Positions 15,259 through 23,987 of a DNA stretch of 64,000 bases are shown in pieces. The notes under the pieces are model-generated. The model searched no databases. It saw only the letters and a list, made by a program, of their open reading frames with translations, and had not been told where the DNA came from. The translations under genes and the position numbers were made by a program. The stretch covers positions 1-64,000 of the IMG/VR virus record IMGVR_UViG_3300034101_006325; one strand, 5' to 3'. Position 1 is the stretch's first letter. The number at the start of each line of letters is the position of its first letter. Source of the DNA: a virus.

Positions 15259-16002
15259 TCACGTAAGCAATTGTTCAATAATTTGTGCAGTGTGTTCAGG
15301 GCCTGTGGTTTCTATGCACTGAACGCCCGTGGTTTTCACTGCGTAGTCATTTCCGCCTGGAAACAATGCATCACCGATGAACAACATGTCTTCTTTAGAG
15401 AAACCTAGGTGCTTCTCGATCTGAGAAATACCGTATGCCTTGTCGATACCTTTTCTCGTCACGTCAATGGAAGTTGCGCCGCCGGCCCTCAGGTCAAATT
15501 CTGGCAGAAATTGTCGAAGTTGATCGATGAGGATGAGACGCTTGAAAAAATTCGGATCCCATTTCTTTTTCTCGGTTACGGGAGCCAGCTGACCCATGGC
15601 AGAGAATGTGACCTGTGTGCCACGATTTTCGATCTGATCTCCCCAGAATCTCTTGGGCATGCTAACGCCAGGATCTGCGAGGACTTTTTTAAATGCTGAC
15701 ATGATTTTTTTGACTTCTTCGTCAGTCAGATCCTCACAGTACACTTGAGTCCACTTTGAACCGTCGGGATTGTTGTAAAAACTTGTTCCCGATGTTGGAA
15801 ACAAGTGCAATCGTTTCGTCAAACTTGCTTCCAGCCCAAGTTGATTGACAAGCTGAGACTCGAACTGCGGCCACGCACCGCCCGAAATAACTGCAACATC
15901 GTATGTGTTCAACAGACGTCTGAGAACATCGGACATTTCAGCAGTGATTCTTGACTTGCTTTCTGCGAGCGTCCCGTCGAGGTCGAAAATGATTATCTTC
16001 AT
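15259..16002 (-). CDS. Phosphomannomutase-like HAD phosphatase
   Basis: The start is ATG 16002 (MKIIIFDLDGTLAES), with TATATTTA 8 nt upstream. The 247-residue protein has the HAD nucleophile motif F-D-L-D-G-T-L, V-I-S-G-G-A-W, a C2 cap with Q-V-T-F-S-A-M-G-Q, and G-D-A-L-F-P-G-G-N-D-Y-A-V. The last is a signature of eukaryotic-type phosphomannomutases (HAD-IIB). It could interconvert mannose-6-P and mannose-1-P, or act as a phosphatase. It complements the mannose-isomerase-like cupin at 6480. Confidence 0.8.
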   Translation of the reverse strand: MKIIIFDLDGTLAESKSRITAEMSDVLRRLLNTYDVAVISGGAWPQFESQLVNQLGLEASLTKRLHLFPTSGTSFYNNPDGSKWTQVYCEDLTDEEVKKIMSAFKKVLADPGVSMPKRFWGDQIENRGTQVTFSAMGQLAPVTEKKKWDPNFFKRLILIDQLRQFLPEFDLRAGGATSIDVTRKGIDKAYGISQIEKHLGFSKEDMLFIGDALFPGGNDYAVKTTGVQCIETTGPEHTAQIIEQLLT

Positions 16003-16010
16003 TGCGGTCT

Positions 16011-16018
16011 TAAATATA
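16011..16018 (-). promoter_or_regulatory. TATATTTA upstream motif
   Basis: TATATTTA on the minus strand, ending 8 nt before ATG 16002 of the PMM-like gene. The intervening AGACCGCA holds no clear ribosome binding site. If this is a -10-type element the transcript would begin near the start codon. Confidence 0.4.
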
Positions 16019-16034
16019 AAATTGCCACAAAAAA

Positions 16035-16616
16035 TCACGAACGAATATACTTTTTAATGACGTGTCGTCCGGTCCTCTCATCCGGCGGGACGAAGTCCAT
16101 CTCGAGGAGATCGAAGAAATCCTTCTCCTCGGGAACCCACAGCTGCTCGCCTGTCGGCATGGTGGGCATGCAGTCGGTCATGCGGCCGCCACCGGACAAC
16201 TTTTTCCACCTAGCAAATGCACCGGGAGTGAATCCATTGAATGAGTTACCGTCGGCACCGACACCGCTGCCAGTTCGCATGAGAAAAAGTCCGCCCCAAT
16301 TTTCAGGTGATGCCATGAACAAGTCCAGGTTCATGCCTTCTTGCAGACGAACCCTGAGATACTTCGCATCAGATTTAGGTGACCATGGAACAGCGCCAGG
16401 AACGCCGGGTTTGATATGTTGACCCACATCTGTCAGTAAGGACAACAAAAGATCTCGTTGCTCTGAGATGGCTACGATCTCAATATCACCGACAATTTCT
16501 TTTTGTCTACGAATTGAGCCTGCAATCTCGCCTCGATCGAGAGCAGGCATGATGTGATTCAATACAGAATTTGCGATAAAATTAGCTTCAGACAGCAGAA
16601 TCTTGCCGATGCCCAT
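16035..16616 (-). CDS. PolX-like nucleotidyltransferase (small)
   Basis: A 193-residue protein with the family X polymerase palm: A-G-S-I-R-R-Q-K-E-I-V-G-D-I-E-I-V (G-S plus the D-x-E metal pair) and L-D-L-F-M-A-S-P-E-N-W-G (third acidic residue). The C-terminal F-D-L-L-E-M-D-F-V-P-P-D-E-R-T matches the end of the PolX thumb. It lacks the 8-kDa lyase and PHP domains, so it is a minimal palm-thumb form. Possible roles are gap filling or terminal nucleotide addition. TATATTTG lies one base upstream of ATG 16616. Confidence 0.75.
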   Translation of the reverse strand: MGIGKILLSEANFIANSVLNHIMPALDRGEIAGSIRRQKEIVGDIEIVAISEQRDLLLSLLTDVGQHIKPGVPGAVPWSPKSDAKYLRVRLQEGMNLDLFMASPENWGGLFLMRTGSGVGADGNSFNGFTPGAFARWKKLSGGGRMTDCMPTMPTGEQLWVPEEKDFFDLLEMDFVPPDERTGRHVIKKYIRS

Positions 16617-16666
16617 GCAAATATAGTAGCACTAAACTACAAATATTTGCACGGGCAAGAAAAATG

Positions 16667-16921
16667 TCATGTAGTAGCTGTTAATCCTAACTTTTCAAGA
16701 ACAAGATCTTCAAGATAAGGAGAATCATCGTTCCATCCCTGATATTCTTCTCCTGACAACTCAACAATCCCGTTTGAAAGTACTTCATCAAGGTCTGAAA
16801 GAAGTTGCCATGATATGGTTGCTTCACCACTGTCAGCAAATTTTTTAATATTTGCACCTGCAATTAGCAAAGTTGTTGCTGTGGATGGAAAAACAGGGAC
16901 TGGGTTGATTCTAATTTTCAT
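16667..16921 (-). CDS. Hypothetical small protein
   Basis: The product is read from ATG 16921 (MKIRINPVPVFPSTATTL), about 84 residues, with an acidic C-terminal half (E-V-L-S-N-G-I-V-E-L-S-G-E-E-Y). Small beta-rich proteins with an opening like M-K-I-x-I-N-P-V-P-V-F-P occur among phage structural genes, but I cannot name it. Confidence 0.5.
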   Translation of the reverse strand: MKIRINPVPVFPSTATTLLIAGANIKKFADSGEATISWQLLSDLDEVLSNGIVELSGEEYQGWNDDSPYLEDLVLEKLGLTATT

Positions 16922-16931
16922 GATTTGTATC

Positions 16932-17102
16932 TTAATTATCTGAACGATTAGTTGATGTAACGTCTTCAATGTTATTCTTAATTTTATATGGACAATTTCG
17001 ACAGCGTGAGTTACAGCAGTAACCTCTTTTTAGAAGAAATTCACGTGTAAAGACAAGCTTGTTATCTTCCATAATATAGTCAATTCCTTCTATCAGCTTC
17101 AT
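16932..17102 (-). CDS. DUF5522-like small Cys protein
   Basis: A 56-residue gene starting at ATG 17102 behind AGGTGAG. The core F-T-R-E-F-L-L-K-R-G-Y-C-C-N-S-R-C-R-N-C-P-Y matches the short bacterial DUF5522 family (R-G-Y-C-C-x-x-x-C-x-x-C-P-Y), probably a zinc or metal site. Function unknown. It fills the gap between the hypothetical genes at 16667 and 17112. Confidence 0.75.
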   Translation of the reverse strand: MKLIEGIDYIMEDNKLVFTREFLLKRGYCCNSRCRNCPYKIKNNIEDVTSTNRSDN

Positions 17103-17111
17103 TAAGCTCAC

Positions 17112-17348
17112 CTAGATTTTTCTATCAATTAAATTATTAGGAACCTTTGCTAATATTTGAATAACATCTTCAATATTGTTAATTGCAGAATTTAATTTTG
17201 TTTCTGAAACTATAATAGAAAGAGGGACCATTCCGCTAGGATCGATCCCTTCTTTTCTTATCTTTGATAAATTTTTAGATATCAGTTCAAGTTTTTCTTT
17301 GACACCAAAGAGAATAGAACCCATTTCACTTGTCGTCAGGTCGCGCAT
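17112..17348 (-). CDS. Hypothetical helical protein
   Basis: A 78-residue protein with three predicted helices (ILFGVKEKLELISKNLSKI; TKLNSAINNIEDVIQILAKV). No family recognised. It lies between the isocitrate lyase and the DUF5522-like gene on the same strand. Confidence 0.5.
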   Translation of the reverse strand: MRDLTTSEMGSILFGVKEKLELISKNLSKIRKEGIDPSGMVPLSIIVSETKLNSAINNIEDVIQILAKVPNNLIDRKI

Positions 17349-17402
17349 AATTACGCCTCCTGACTATAAATAAATTCATCTATGATTTTTAGTCAAATTA
17401 CG

Positions 17403-18644
17403 TCAAAACTGTTCTTCTTCGGTGGAGCCGTGCAAAGCTAAAGTTGATGATTTCCCTGAAGTAATTACCTGCGAGACAGCATCAAAGTAACCCGTACCTA
17501 CTTCGCGCTGATGTTTTGTTGCTGTATATCCAATTTTTTCAGCATTAAATTCTGCCTGTTGCAATTCAGAATATGCAGCCATTCCGCGATCTTTATAGTC
17601 ATGTGCTAATTGATACATTGAATGATTGAGTGTATGGAAACCAGCAAGTGTGACGAACTGGAACTTGTAGCCCATTGCGCCTAATTCTCGCTGAAATTTT
17701 GTAATAGTAGAATCATCCAAGTTTTTCTTCCAATTAAATGAAGGTGAACAGTTGTATGCCAAAATTTTTCCTGGAAATTTTGAATGAATTGCTTCGGCAA
17801 ACATCTTCGCTTGCGTAAGATCTGGCGTTGAAGTTTCCATCCACAATACGTCTGCATATGGAGCATATGCAAGACCTCTTGCAATAGCTCTTTCAAGCCC
17901 TGTCCTGCATAGATAATGAAATCCTTCGGGCGTTCGTTGCTTAGTGGCCTCGATGTAATCATGATCGTATGGATCAATATCACTGGTAATAAGATTGGCT
18001 GAATCAGCATCTGTTCTTGCAATGATAACCATCGGTACATCCATGACATCAGCGGCCAGGCGTGCTGCTGTAAGTGTTCTAATAAACTGTGATGTTGGAA
18101 CCAGAACTTTACCGCCCATGTGGCCACACTTCTTTTCGGACGCAAGCTGATCTTCAAAATGAACTCCGGCCGCGCCAGCTTCAATTAAGGATTTTGTAAG
18201 TTCAAATACATTTAGAGGACCTCCAAAACCTGCTTCTGCATCCGCAACAATAGGCGCAAACCAATCGACATTGTTTTTTCCTTCTGCGTGATCAATTTGA
18301 TCTGCACGTTGAAGCGCATTATTGATGCGTCGAACAACTGAAGGGACGCTGTTTACTGGGTACAGACTTTGATCAGGATACATTTCGCCGGCAAGATTTG
18401 CGTCTGCGGCCACCTGCCAGCCTGAAAGATATATGGCTTTAAGGCCGGCTTTTACTTGTTGTACGGCTTGATTGCCCGTAAGTGCGCCAAGGGCTGCAAC
18501 ATAATCTTTATTGTGCATTAATTCCCAAAGCTTTTTTGCACCATTTTCTGCAAGTGTATGTTGTATTTTAATTGATCCACGAAGACGATTAACATCTTCG
18601 TTAGTATAATTTCTAACGATGTCCTTAAATCTCAAATTTTCCAT
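17403..18644 (-). CDS. aceA: Isocitrate lyase
   Basis: The 413-residue protein is a full-length isocitrate lyase. It has the active-site loop K-K-C-G-H with the catalytic Cys, F-E-D-Q-L-A-S before it, [23 protein letters not shown] and W-M-E-T-S-T-P. It cleaves isocitrate to succinate and glyoxylate, the first step of the glyoxylate shunt. Length and motifs match active bacterial AceA (about 430 residues). AAGGATTATA precedes ATG 18644. No malate synthase is nearby. As a phage-borne metabolic gene it could redirect host acetate or fatty-acid carbon during infection. Confidence 0.95.
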   Translation of the reverse strand: MENLRFKDIVRNYTNEDVNRLRGSIKIQHTLAENGAKKLWELMHNKDYVAALGALTGNQAVQQVKAGLKAIYLSGWQVAADANLAGEMYPDQSLYPVNSVPSVVRRINNALQRADQIDHAEGKNNVDWFAPIVADAEAGFGGPLNVFELTKSLIEAGAAGVHFEDQLASEKKCGHMGGKVLVPTSQFIRTLTAARLAADVMDVPMVIIARTDADSANLITSDIDPYDHDYIEATKQRTPEGFHYLCRTGLERAIARGLAYAPYADVLWMETSTPDLTQAKMFAEAIHSKFPGKILAYNCSPSFNWKKNLDDSTITKFQRELGAMGYKFQFVTLAGFHTLNHSMYQLAHDYKDRGMAAYSELQQAEFNAEKIGYTATKHQREVGTGYFDAVSQVITSGKSSTLALHGSTEEEQF

Positions 18645-18652
18645 TATAATCC

Positions 18653-19072
18653 TTAAGCTATAATTGCTGATTTTAACCTGGCAACTGTACCATCGGGTAA
18701 TGTAACAAGATCTACATCATCATCACTTTGAATTTTTGCTTGTGGTAATTCATGTATTTCTTGTTCATTTACTTGCGATTCCATGCTATACCAATTCTTG
18801 GCATTTTGAACCGCATTTTGAATAATTCGATCTATCTGACTTGTTGCTCTTTCGACAAGAACAGTTCGAGCATCTTCTGATGACTCAAAGATCTCTCCTT
18901 CAACTTGATTTAACATCACTTTGGAATTGAGATCTTCTCCTGACTGTAGGACATAATTGACTTCTTCACCTTTGAGTGTTTTCTTAGTAATTTCTTCAAC
19001 AACACACATCGGGTAAACTTGACCTTTTTTTGAAAGGATAATATAAATAATTTGTCCTACACTATAAGACAT
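18653..19072 (-). CDS. Hypothetical protein with SH3-like N-terminus
   Basis: A 139-residue protein. [21 protein letters not shown] then a V-V-E-E-I-T strand and [10 protein letters not shown] form a barrel-like N-terminal half, often seen in T4-like marine phages. The C-terminal half is helical and acidic and ends [14 protein letters not shown]. It lies between the isocitrate lyase and an acidic protein in a tight operon. Function unknown. Confidence 0.55.
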   Translation of the reverse strand: MSYSVGQIIYIILSKKGQVYPMCVVEEITKKTLKGEEVNYVLQSGEDLNSKVMLNQVEGEIFESSEDARTVLVERATSQIDRIIQNAVQNAKNWYSMESQVNEQEIHELPQAKIQSDDDVDLVTLPDGTVARLKSAIIA

Positions 19073-19473
19073 CAGTCATCTCCCTCGTCATCGTCTTCTA
19101 CGTCATCTTCTTGCTGATCTTCATCAGGTAAAAATCCAATTCCCTCCTCAACTGGACTTTCACCAGCCAAATCATGATTTACATGAAAAACACCAAGCTT
19201 TGGTGAAGTGATTGGCGCAATAATATAGTCTGGTGCCTCTGAATCAGTAGGTAAACCTGCAGATTCGCAGAGAGAAGAAAGTTTGGTCCATAGCATGGAT
19301 TCTATTAAATTTCTTCCTTCAAGTTCTGCTAAAGATTGTGAAAGCGTTTGCTGCCCGTCAGGTGGCAAAAGAAGACTCATTAGATCACGCAAATGAAGTA
19401 ATTCAAATTTAGTTAAGTTAAGATCAAATGTCTTCTGACGATGAATTTTTGGTTTCTTTTCTGTTTTCTTCAT
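19072..19473 (-). CDS. Hypothetical protein with acidic tail
   Basis: A 133-residue protein with a basic start (MKKTEKKPKIHRQK), a helical middle and a very acidic C-terminus (about 17 Asp/Glu in the last 22 residues). It overlaps both neighbours. No domain recognised; bipolar charge may reflect a nucleic-acid mimic or interaction protein. Confidence 0.5.
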   Translation of the reverse strand: MKKTEKKPKIHRQKTFDLNLTKFELLHLRDLMSLLLPPDGQQTLSQSLAELEGRNLIESMLWTKLSSLCESAGLPTDSEAPDYIIAPITSPKLGVFHVNHDLAGESPVEEGIGFLPDEDQQEDDVEDDDEGDD

Positions 19474-19772
19474 TGCTGACTCATTTCTAGTGTTGTTTCT
19501 GGCTCGAGAACTTCCATGAACAAATCAAAAGTGTCTCTGTGCTCAACACCTTGTTTGATCTTAACGACTTTCATTGCAGCTTGCAGAACTTTAAGATCGA
19601 GCTTTTCTGAATATTCTTCGATAAGTTCTTTGCGATCAGACTTAAGCAGTTCAATTTCATTATCAACTGACTCAATCTTTAACACAAACTCCTTGACCAA
19701 GGAACGTAATGTATTCAACTCGTCCGGCTGAAGTTCTGCAACATTATACTGTTTTTGTTGGCGTCTTCTCAT
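19470..19772 (-). CDS. GapR/DUF2312-like DNA-binding protein
   Basis: A 100-residue protein with the GapR-type pattern: an N-terminal helix L-R-S-L-V-K-E-F-V-L-K-I-E, a coiled middle with K-S-D-R-K-E-L-I-E-E-Y, then L-D-L-K-V-L-Q-A-A-M-K-V-V-K-I and D-L-F-M-E-V-L. GapR binds overtwisted AT-rich DNA and supports replication in alphaproteobacteria; phage homologs exist. This one could bind phage DNA or compete with the host protein. Assignment rests on pattern similarity only. Confidence 0.5.
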   Translation of the reverse strand: MRRRQQKQYNVAELQPDELNTLRSLVKEFVLKIESVDNEIELLKSDRKELIEEYSEKLDLKVLQAAMKVVKIKQGVEHRDTFDLFMEVLEPETTLEMSQQ

Positions 19773-19805
19773 GCTGTATATGATACAACATAATTTGACA
19801 ATTGT

Positions 19806-20879
19806 TCAGGCTGGTCCTTGACTGCTCTTGACTTTTGAATGAAGCTGCTGAAGTTTTTGAATTAATCCGTCAATTTTTGTTTTGGCTTCGGGAGAATCTT
19901 TTGTATCGATCTTCTTCAATGAACCAATTTTGGTCATAATCATATTCAACGCAGGACCTTGTAAAGATGGCCAAGCAAGCTTTGGAATATTATCTAACAC
20001 TTTAAGTGCTTCGGCTTTGTCAGCATCTGACAATTTTTTTGCATCTGCTTCTTTTTCAATTTCTGCTTTTAATTTTTCTTTTATCTTAGGGTCCTCAAGT
20101 TTTTGTCTTAGGTCGCCTAAATCACCTTTCATGAGAGACTCTGCTTGTTTTACTATATCTTCAACAGAAGAGTCAAGATTATCTATGAGAGCTGTAGTGA
20201 TTGGTTTTAGCTTTGAAACAATTGCGTCTCTATATTTCTCAACATCACTGGCGAGCTTTTCAACATCTACTTCTGCTTCATATAAGAGATAACCTTTTTG
20301 CATCCAATAACTTTTGGTCTCTGTTTTAATGCCAAGAACATCCTTAAGACCGCCATAGAGTTCGCTGACAGTCTGTGGTGCTTTTTTGGCAGCTGCAGCA
20401 GTCAAATAGGCTCCTGGGCTTAAAAAGAATGCCATCACTTTTGCATCTGAGCCTAACGATTGAGACACTCTGTCATAAACTGTCCCATATTTGCCTTCAA
20501 TCTGCTTGATAGCCGCTCTATCTTTTGCAAAAATTTTATCAAATGATGCGTCTACTGTTGGAATTAGTGTAGAAGCTATGGTTCCTAAAACAGTCTTGAA
20601 TAAAGTCGAACCTTTTTGAAGAATTTTAAGAGCGCCACCCTTTAAAGCCTTCGTGATGTCGCCAAAACCAGCAAATAAAGAAGAAAGCTTAGCACCACCA
20701 GTTATGTCGCCTTCTCCTGTACCCGAAGCGTAACCTTGTCCCCAGTCCTCTTTAAGAAGTACTTCGGAAACAATGTCATAATTTTCAGTTTCTTTCATTG
20801 TTTCAAGAAGAGCAATTTCTTCTTTAATGATCTGTCTAATGCTTTCTTTCAAAATCTTTTTAGGGTCAGTACGGTTCAT
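19806..20879 (-). CDS. Tag-bearing structural-like protein
   Basis: ATG 20879 follows AAGGTGG and the TATATTTA motif. The N-terminus contains I-L-K-E-S-I-R-Q-I-I-K-E-E-I-A-L-L-E, the shared tag shifted by a few residues. The 357-residue product has a Gly/Ala-rich hydrophobic region (about residues 45-160) and long charged helices in the C-terminal half. No enzyme motif is seen. I infer an internal virion or ejection protein. Confidence 0.6.
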   Translation of the reverse strand: MNRTDPKKILKESIRQIIKEEIALLETMKETENYDIVSEVLLKEDWGQGYASGTGEGDITGGAKLSSLFAGFGDITKALKGGALKILQKGSTLFKTVLGTIASTLIPTVDASFDKIFAKDRAAIKQIEGKYGTVYDRVSQSLGSDAKVMAFFLSPGAYLTAAAAKKAPQTVSELYGGLKDVLGIKTETKSYWMQKGYLLYEAEVDVEKLASDVEKYRDAIVSKLKPITTALIDNLDSSVEDIVKQAESLMKGDLGDLRQKLEDPKIKEKLKAEIEKEADAKKLSDADKAEALKVLDNIPKLAWPSLQGPALNMIMTKIGSLKKIDTKDSPEAKTKIDGLIQKLQQLHSKVKSSQGPA

Positions 20880-20890
20880 AATTACCACCT

Positions 20891-20898
20891 TAAATATA
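20891..20898 (-). promoter_or_regulatory. TATATTTA upstream motif
   Basis: TATATTTA on the minus strand 11 nt upstream of ATG 20879; the motif runs directly into the ribosome binding site AAGGTGG. Confidence 0.4.
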
Positions 20899-20963
20899 CT
20901 AAAAACAAAGACCTTGAATCTATGCTACAAATAAGTTTGGTAAATAGACACAAAACAAACTGT

Positions 20964-22181
20964 TCAAAATTGATCAGTGCTGATTGGCGACTTATACCTA
21001 AAAAGACCTAGAATCTGGTTTAAACTTGAAAAGCTGCCGGTAAATTTATAAGCATCGCCCTTCCAAAAAAATACGATTCCTTCCACGGGGGTATTGATGT
21101 TGTTTACTGACTTAAGTCTGTGCATCTGTTCTTTGAGGACCTGCATCGATTTTTCATCTCCGCTTTTTTTAATTTTTGTAATTGCATGAGTTACTTCTTC
21201 GCGGAGGCGTCTGACTTCAGCATCGTTGTCGCTTATCAGCGTGGACTTTAAACCTTTCAATAGATCAACAGCAAAATCATTGATTGCTGATTCAATAGGA
21301 CGAACATACGTCTTGAGCAGTACAGGTGAATTCTTTACAAATTCTGTGACCAATTCATGTTTTGATTTGTCGCAATTTTTTCTAATGTCAACCAAGGTCG
21401 GCGCGCCATCTTCTTTTAAACATCTCTCAAACAACATGCGAGAAGTTTTCTTTGAAAGACAAAGTTTTGAAATATCGTCTTCGAGCAGAGAGCCCATGTA
21501 TTGTTTGAGAGTTGCATTATCATCGACCTGCGCTGCGAGGGCGGCCGCATCAATCCGCTTGATTGCATTTTCTAGGACACTGCCATCGTGAATCTTGGCG
21601 AGATTTAGGACCGTTGGACCCATTATCTGCCAGCCATTTAAGGCTGACGATCTTTTCATTCTGTCAATGTTCTTGGTAAGCAATGAAGCTGTTGATCGGT
21701 CCTCGACGAGGTGAACTGTGCCATTTTCGATCTCAAATACTGGCCACTCATGGAAGACTATGTTGTTGTTGTCATAGTTGACGACGTTCGGATTTTTTGT
21801 ATAAATTACTTCGATGGAACACCAACGATTGCCCGATGGGCCAAACACTTTCTCTAAAGTTTGTTCAGACAAAGTTCCAAGGGCACTCTTCAAAATTTGA
21901 AACGCCGACGTGAATGCTGCATGTAAATTTTCTCTACCGGCAAATTTATTGGCCAGACTTTCCGAGGTAAGACCTCCAGACTTAATGTCTCCTGTGGCTC
22001 GTGCGACGCGGAGGTCATTTTCTTCTAGATTCCAAGTGAAAACTAGGTTCAATCCATCCAATTTCTCCGAAGAATTTTGTAGCCTACCACTGGCCGCACT
22101 TTCAAGGATTTTCTTAATTTCACCCAGCGTGAGATTGTGATTTTCGTACAAATGCTGCAGATGTCCAGCGGCGCCGCCCAT
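20964..22181 (-). CDS. DNA/RNA ligase-like nucleotidyltransferase
   Basis: The 405-residue protein carries nucleotidyltransferase motifs. E-K-L-D-G-L-N (about residues 40-46) fits the K-x-D-G motif I with the nucleotidylated Lys, V-E-G-I-V-F (about 365) fits motif IV and A-Y-K-F-T-G fits motif V. Its opening, G-H-L-Q-H-L-Y-E-N-H-N-L-T-L-G-E-I-K, is shared with an uncharacterised group in large marine phages. Motifs IV and V lie unusually far from motif I, separated by about 200 helical residues. It is likely to be an active nucleotidyltransferase; substrate (DNA, RNA or protein) unknown. Confidence 0.65.
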   Translation of the reverse strand: MGGAAGHLQHLYENHNLTLGEIKKILESAASGRLQNSSEKLDGLNLVFTWNLEENDLRVARATGDIKSGGLTSESLANKFAGRENLHAAFTSAFQILKSALGTLSEQTLEKVFGPSGNRWCSIEVIYTKNPNVVNYDNNNIVFHEWPVFEIENGTVHLVEDRSTASLLTKNIDRMKRSSALNGWQIMGPTVLNLAKIHDGSVLENAIKRIDAAALAAQVDDNATLKQYMGSLLEDDISKLCLSKKTSRMLFERCLKEDGAPTLVDIRKNCDKSKHELVTEFVKNSPVLLKTYVRPIESAINDFAVDLLKGLKSTLISDNDAEVRRLREEVTHAITKIKKSGDEKSMQVLKEQMHRLKSVNNINTPVEGIVFFWKGDAYKFTGSFSSLNQILGLFRYKSPISTDQF

Positions 22182-22183
22182 GT

Positions 22184-22474
22184 TTAAATTCCTTCTGTCG
22201 TTTGTTTTTCTTGCAATCTTCGTTTTTCGGCCGACTTTTTTGCAGAATTCAACTCGGATCTCAATCTTGACTCAACGCGTCTATAATCTGCCCGAGCGCT
22301 TGAGCCTCTTGGATGCTTGGATTTTCTATGTTGAATTTCTGCTAATTGGCTCTCAAGAGCCGCGACATGTTCGTCAGATCCCCACTCGAGGACTGTTCCG
22401 TCTGAAAGTTGAAATTCTCTGAGTTTTTTCTCAACCAACAACTTAACAAATTCTACGAGTGTTGAATTCTTCAT
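22184..22474 (-). CDS. Hypothetical protein, tag-like N-terminus
   Basis: A 96-residue protein. Its start (M-K-N-S-T-L-V-E-F-V-K-L-L-V-E-K-K-L-R-E) loosely resembles the shared N-terminal tag. The remainder is charged and helical with many Arg/Ser. It is packed between the ligase-like gene and the next small gene, overlapping the latter by 4 nt. Function unknown. Confidence 0.5.
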   Translation of the reverse strand: MKNSTLVEFVKLLVEKKLREFQLSDGTVLEWGSDEHVAALESQLAEIQHRKSKHPRGSSARADYRRVESRLRSELNSAKKSAEKRRLQEKQTTEGI

Positions 22475-22674
22475 AACTTTTCCTTCTCGGCTTTTTCTAT
22501 TGCATTTTTAAATGCACCCCAAACATACATTCTGATGTGATCATTACCGACCTCATCGGTGGAATCTAGATTAAAGTGTTCCTTCAATACCTTCAAAAAT
22601 TTAGGAGTCACATCGACTTCAAGTGTTCCACCTTTTGGAAGAGGAATGTTCTTTTTTATAATTTCATTTTCCAT
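22471..22674 (-). CDS. Hypothetical small protein
   Basis: A 67-residue protein with L-P-K-G-G-T-L-E-V-D-V-T-P-K-F-L-K-V-L and helical C-terminus. Small proteins of this type sit among structural genes in T4-like marine phages. No function assigned. Confidence 0.5.
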   Translation of the reverse strand: MENEIIKKNIPLPKGGTLEVDVTPKFLKVLKEHFNLDSTDEVGNDHIRMYVWGAFKNAIEKAEKEKL

Positions 22675-22711
22675 GAATCAACTATAACACAAGAATTAAA
22701 TTTTTACATCG

Positions 22712-23203
22712 TCACTTCTTTGGACTAATTGGAACGGGGCCAGAAGTGTCTTCCTTGCCTGCTTTTTTCGATGCTAAAGTCGACAGCTTTGTTTTAACAA
22801 CAATCTTCTCAGGAGATGTTTTTTCCATTTTAACACCGACAGGTTTGTCGCTTGGATCAACAGCAGCATCGGGCGAAACCTCACCTGTCACAATTTGAGA
22901 AATTCCTTTTAAGAAGGCGCCGAGGGCTGTCCTTTCGGTCTCAGAAAGATCGCTGACATACTTGGTCAAGTTTGCCATTATTTTGCTATCCTTAAAGGAA
23001 CGTCCGGAACGTATGGAGTTCAACTTTTCAACAACATCCCCGATGTCAACTTGACCTTTCTTTAGTTTTTCAACGTCCGCATCGACGCTTTTGGGTTTGT
23101 CAGCCTCAGCAAGCTTCCTCCCGCTTTTAGCAGTATCAAGTGATTCATTTATAATTTTTTTCAAATAATCGTCAAGAGACACTTTTTTGGTAGACATTGT
23201 CAC
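22712..23203 (-). CDS. Hypothetical protein, tag-like N-terminus
   Basis: A 163-residue protein whose N-terminus (V-S-L-D-D-Y-L-K-K-I-I-N-E-S-L) is a divergent copy of the shared tag. A helical middle and a Lys/Pro/Val-rich unstructured tail follow. It overlaps the upstream gene by 4 nt. It is probably virion-associated. Confidence 0.5.
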   Translation of the reverse strand: MTMSTKKVSLDDYLKKIINESLDTAKSGRKLAEADKPKSVDADVEKLKKGQVDIGDVVEKLNSIRSGRSFKDSKIMANLTKYVSDLSETERTALGAFLKGISQIVTGEVSPDAAVDPSDKPVGVKMEKTSPEKIVVKTKLSTLASKKAGKEDTSGPVPISPKK

Positions 23204-23607
23204 ATTCCTTGTTGCTTAATTAGGTCGATCGCCAGCACACAAACTTTTGAGTTTGCATCCAGCTCAACAATTTTGACGGATGCAGCATGAAATGACCCTT
23301 CAATATGTGTAGAATTATCACCATACGCGAGAATAATCCCTGGAATTAATTTGGATATTCTATTGGTCAAGATTTTTGAAACAAATACGTAGGCATCTTC
23401 AATTGATACCTTCATATCTATTTTTATATTTTCTTCAAGCTGTACGCCTACCAGCGAACCTATCAAGGCATCGGACTTTTCTTGCGAAAGAACAACAATG
23501 CTAATGAAAGATTCCTGGTACGCCTTTGCAATATCTTCTTCTTCCTGCAAAACATTTTGCAGGTCTTCGCTCATCAGCTCTCTTGGGTCAGAATCTTGTA
23601 TAAACAT
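23200..23607 (-). CDS. Hypothetical protein
   Basis: A 135-residue protein with an acidic helical start (E-D-L-Q-N-V-L-Q-E-E-E-D-I-A-K-A) and alternating strands later (A-A-S-V-K-I-V-E-L, K-V-C-V-L-A-I-D-L-I). It abuts the next gene by one base. No family recognised; location suggests a structural role. Confidence 0.5.
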   Translation of the reverse strand: MFIQDSDPRELMSEDLQNVLQEEEDIAKAYQESFISIVVLSQEKSDALIGSLVGVQLEENIKIDMKVSIEDAYVFVSKILTNRISKLIPGIILAYGDNSTHIEGSFHAASVKIVELDANSKVCVLAIDLIKQQGM

Positions 23608-23987
23608 TACTTGGTTTTTACACCGTAGACAACATCTTTGTATAAAAGATCTGCAAATTTTGCGTATTCTTTGTCAAGGTCAGTAATTTGCTCTATATCT
23701 TTTGTGTATAAAGTAATCGACACTGTTCCTTCGTCAATATTCAAATTTGAATTGTGCTGAGTCTCAATTTCATATTCAAATAACTTTTTAACAAAAAAGT
23801 TTCTCAGCTCGTTATCAAAAAACTTAAAAGTTTTTTTCATTCTCACAGGATCTTTGGTAGTCTCCCACCTGTCGACAGGAACAATTGCAACATCGCCTTT
23901 GACAGGTCGTATGGGCAATCGACCGAATGTCATAGGCCGTCGTGCGTGGTCAATAAATTCTTCATGCAATCGTTGTAGTTGTTTCAT
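23607..23987 (-). CDS. Hypothetical protein, possibly PCD-like fold
   Basis: A 126-residue protein. The C-terminal 75 residues (F-K-F-F ... E-T-Q-H-N ... V-S-I-T-L-Y-T-K-D-I-E-Q-I-T-D-L-D-K-E-Y-A-K-F-A-D) have the strand-helix order of pterin-4a-carbinolamine dehydratases, with H-N at the usual H-H/N position but T-K-D in place of T-H-D. Similar proteins occur in large marine phages. The match is weak, so I treat function as unknown. Confidence 0.5.
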   Translation of the reverse strand: MKQLQRLHEEFIDHARRPMTFGRLPIRPVKGDVAIVPVDRWETTKDPVRMKKTFKFFDNELRNFFVKKLFEYEIETQHNSNLNIDEGTVSITLYTKDIEQITDLDKEYAKFADLLYKDVVYGVKTK

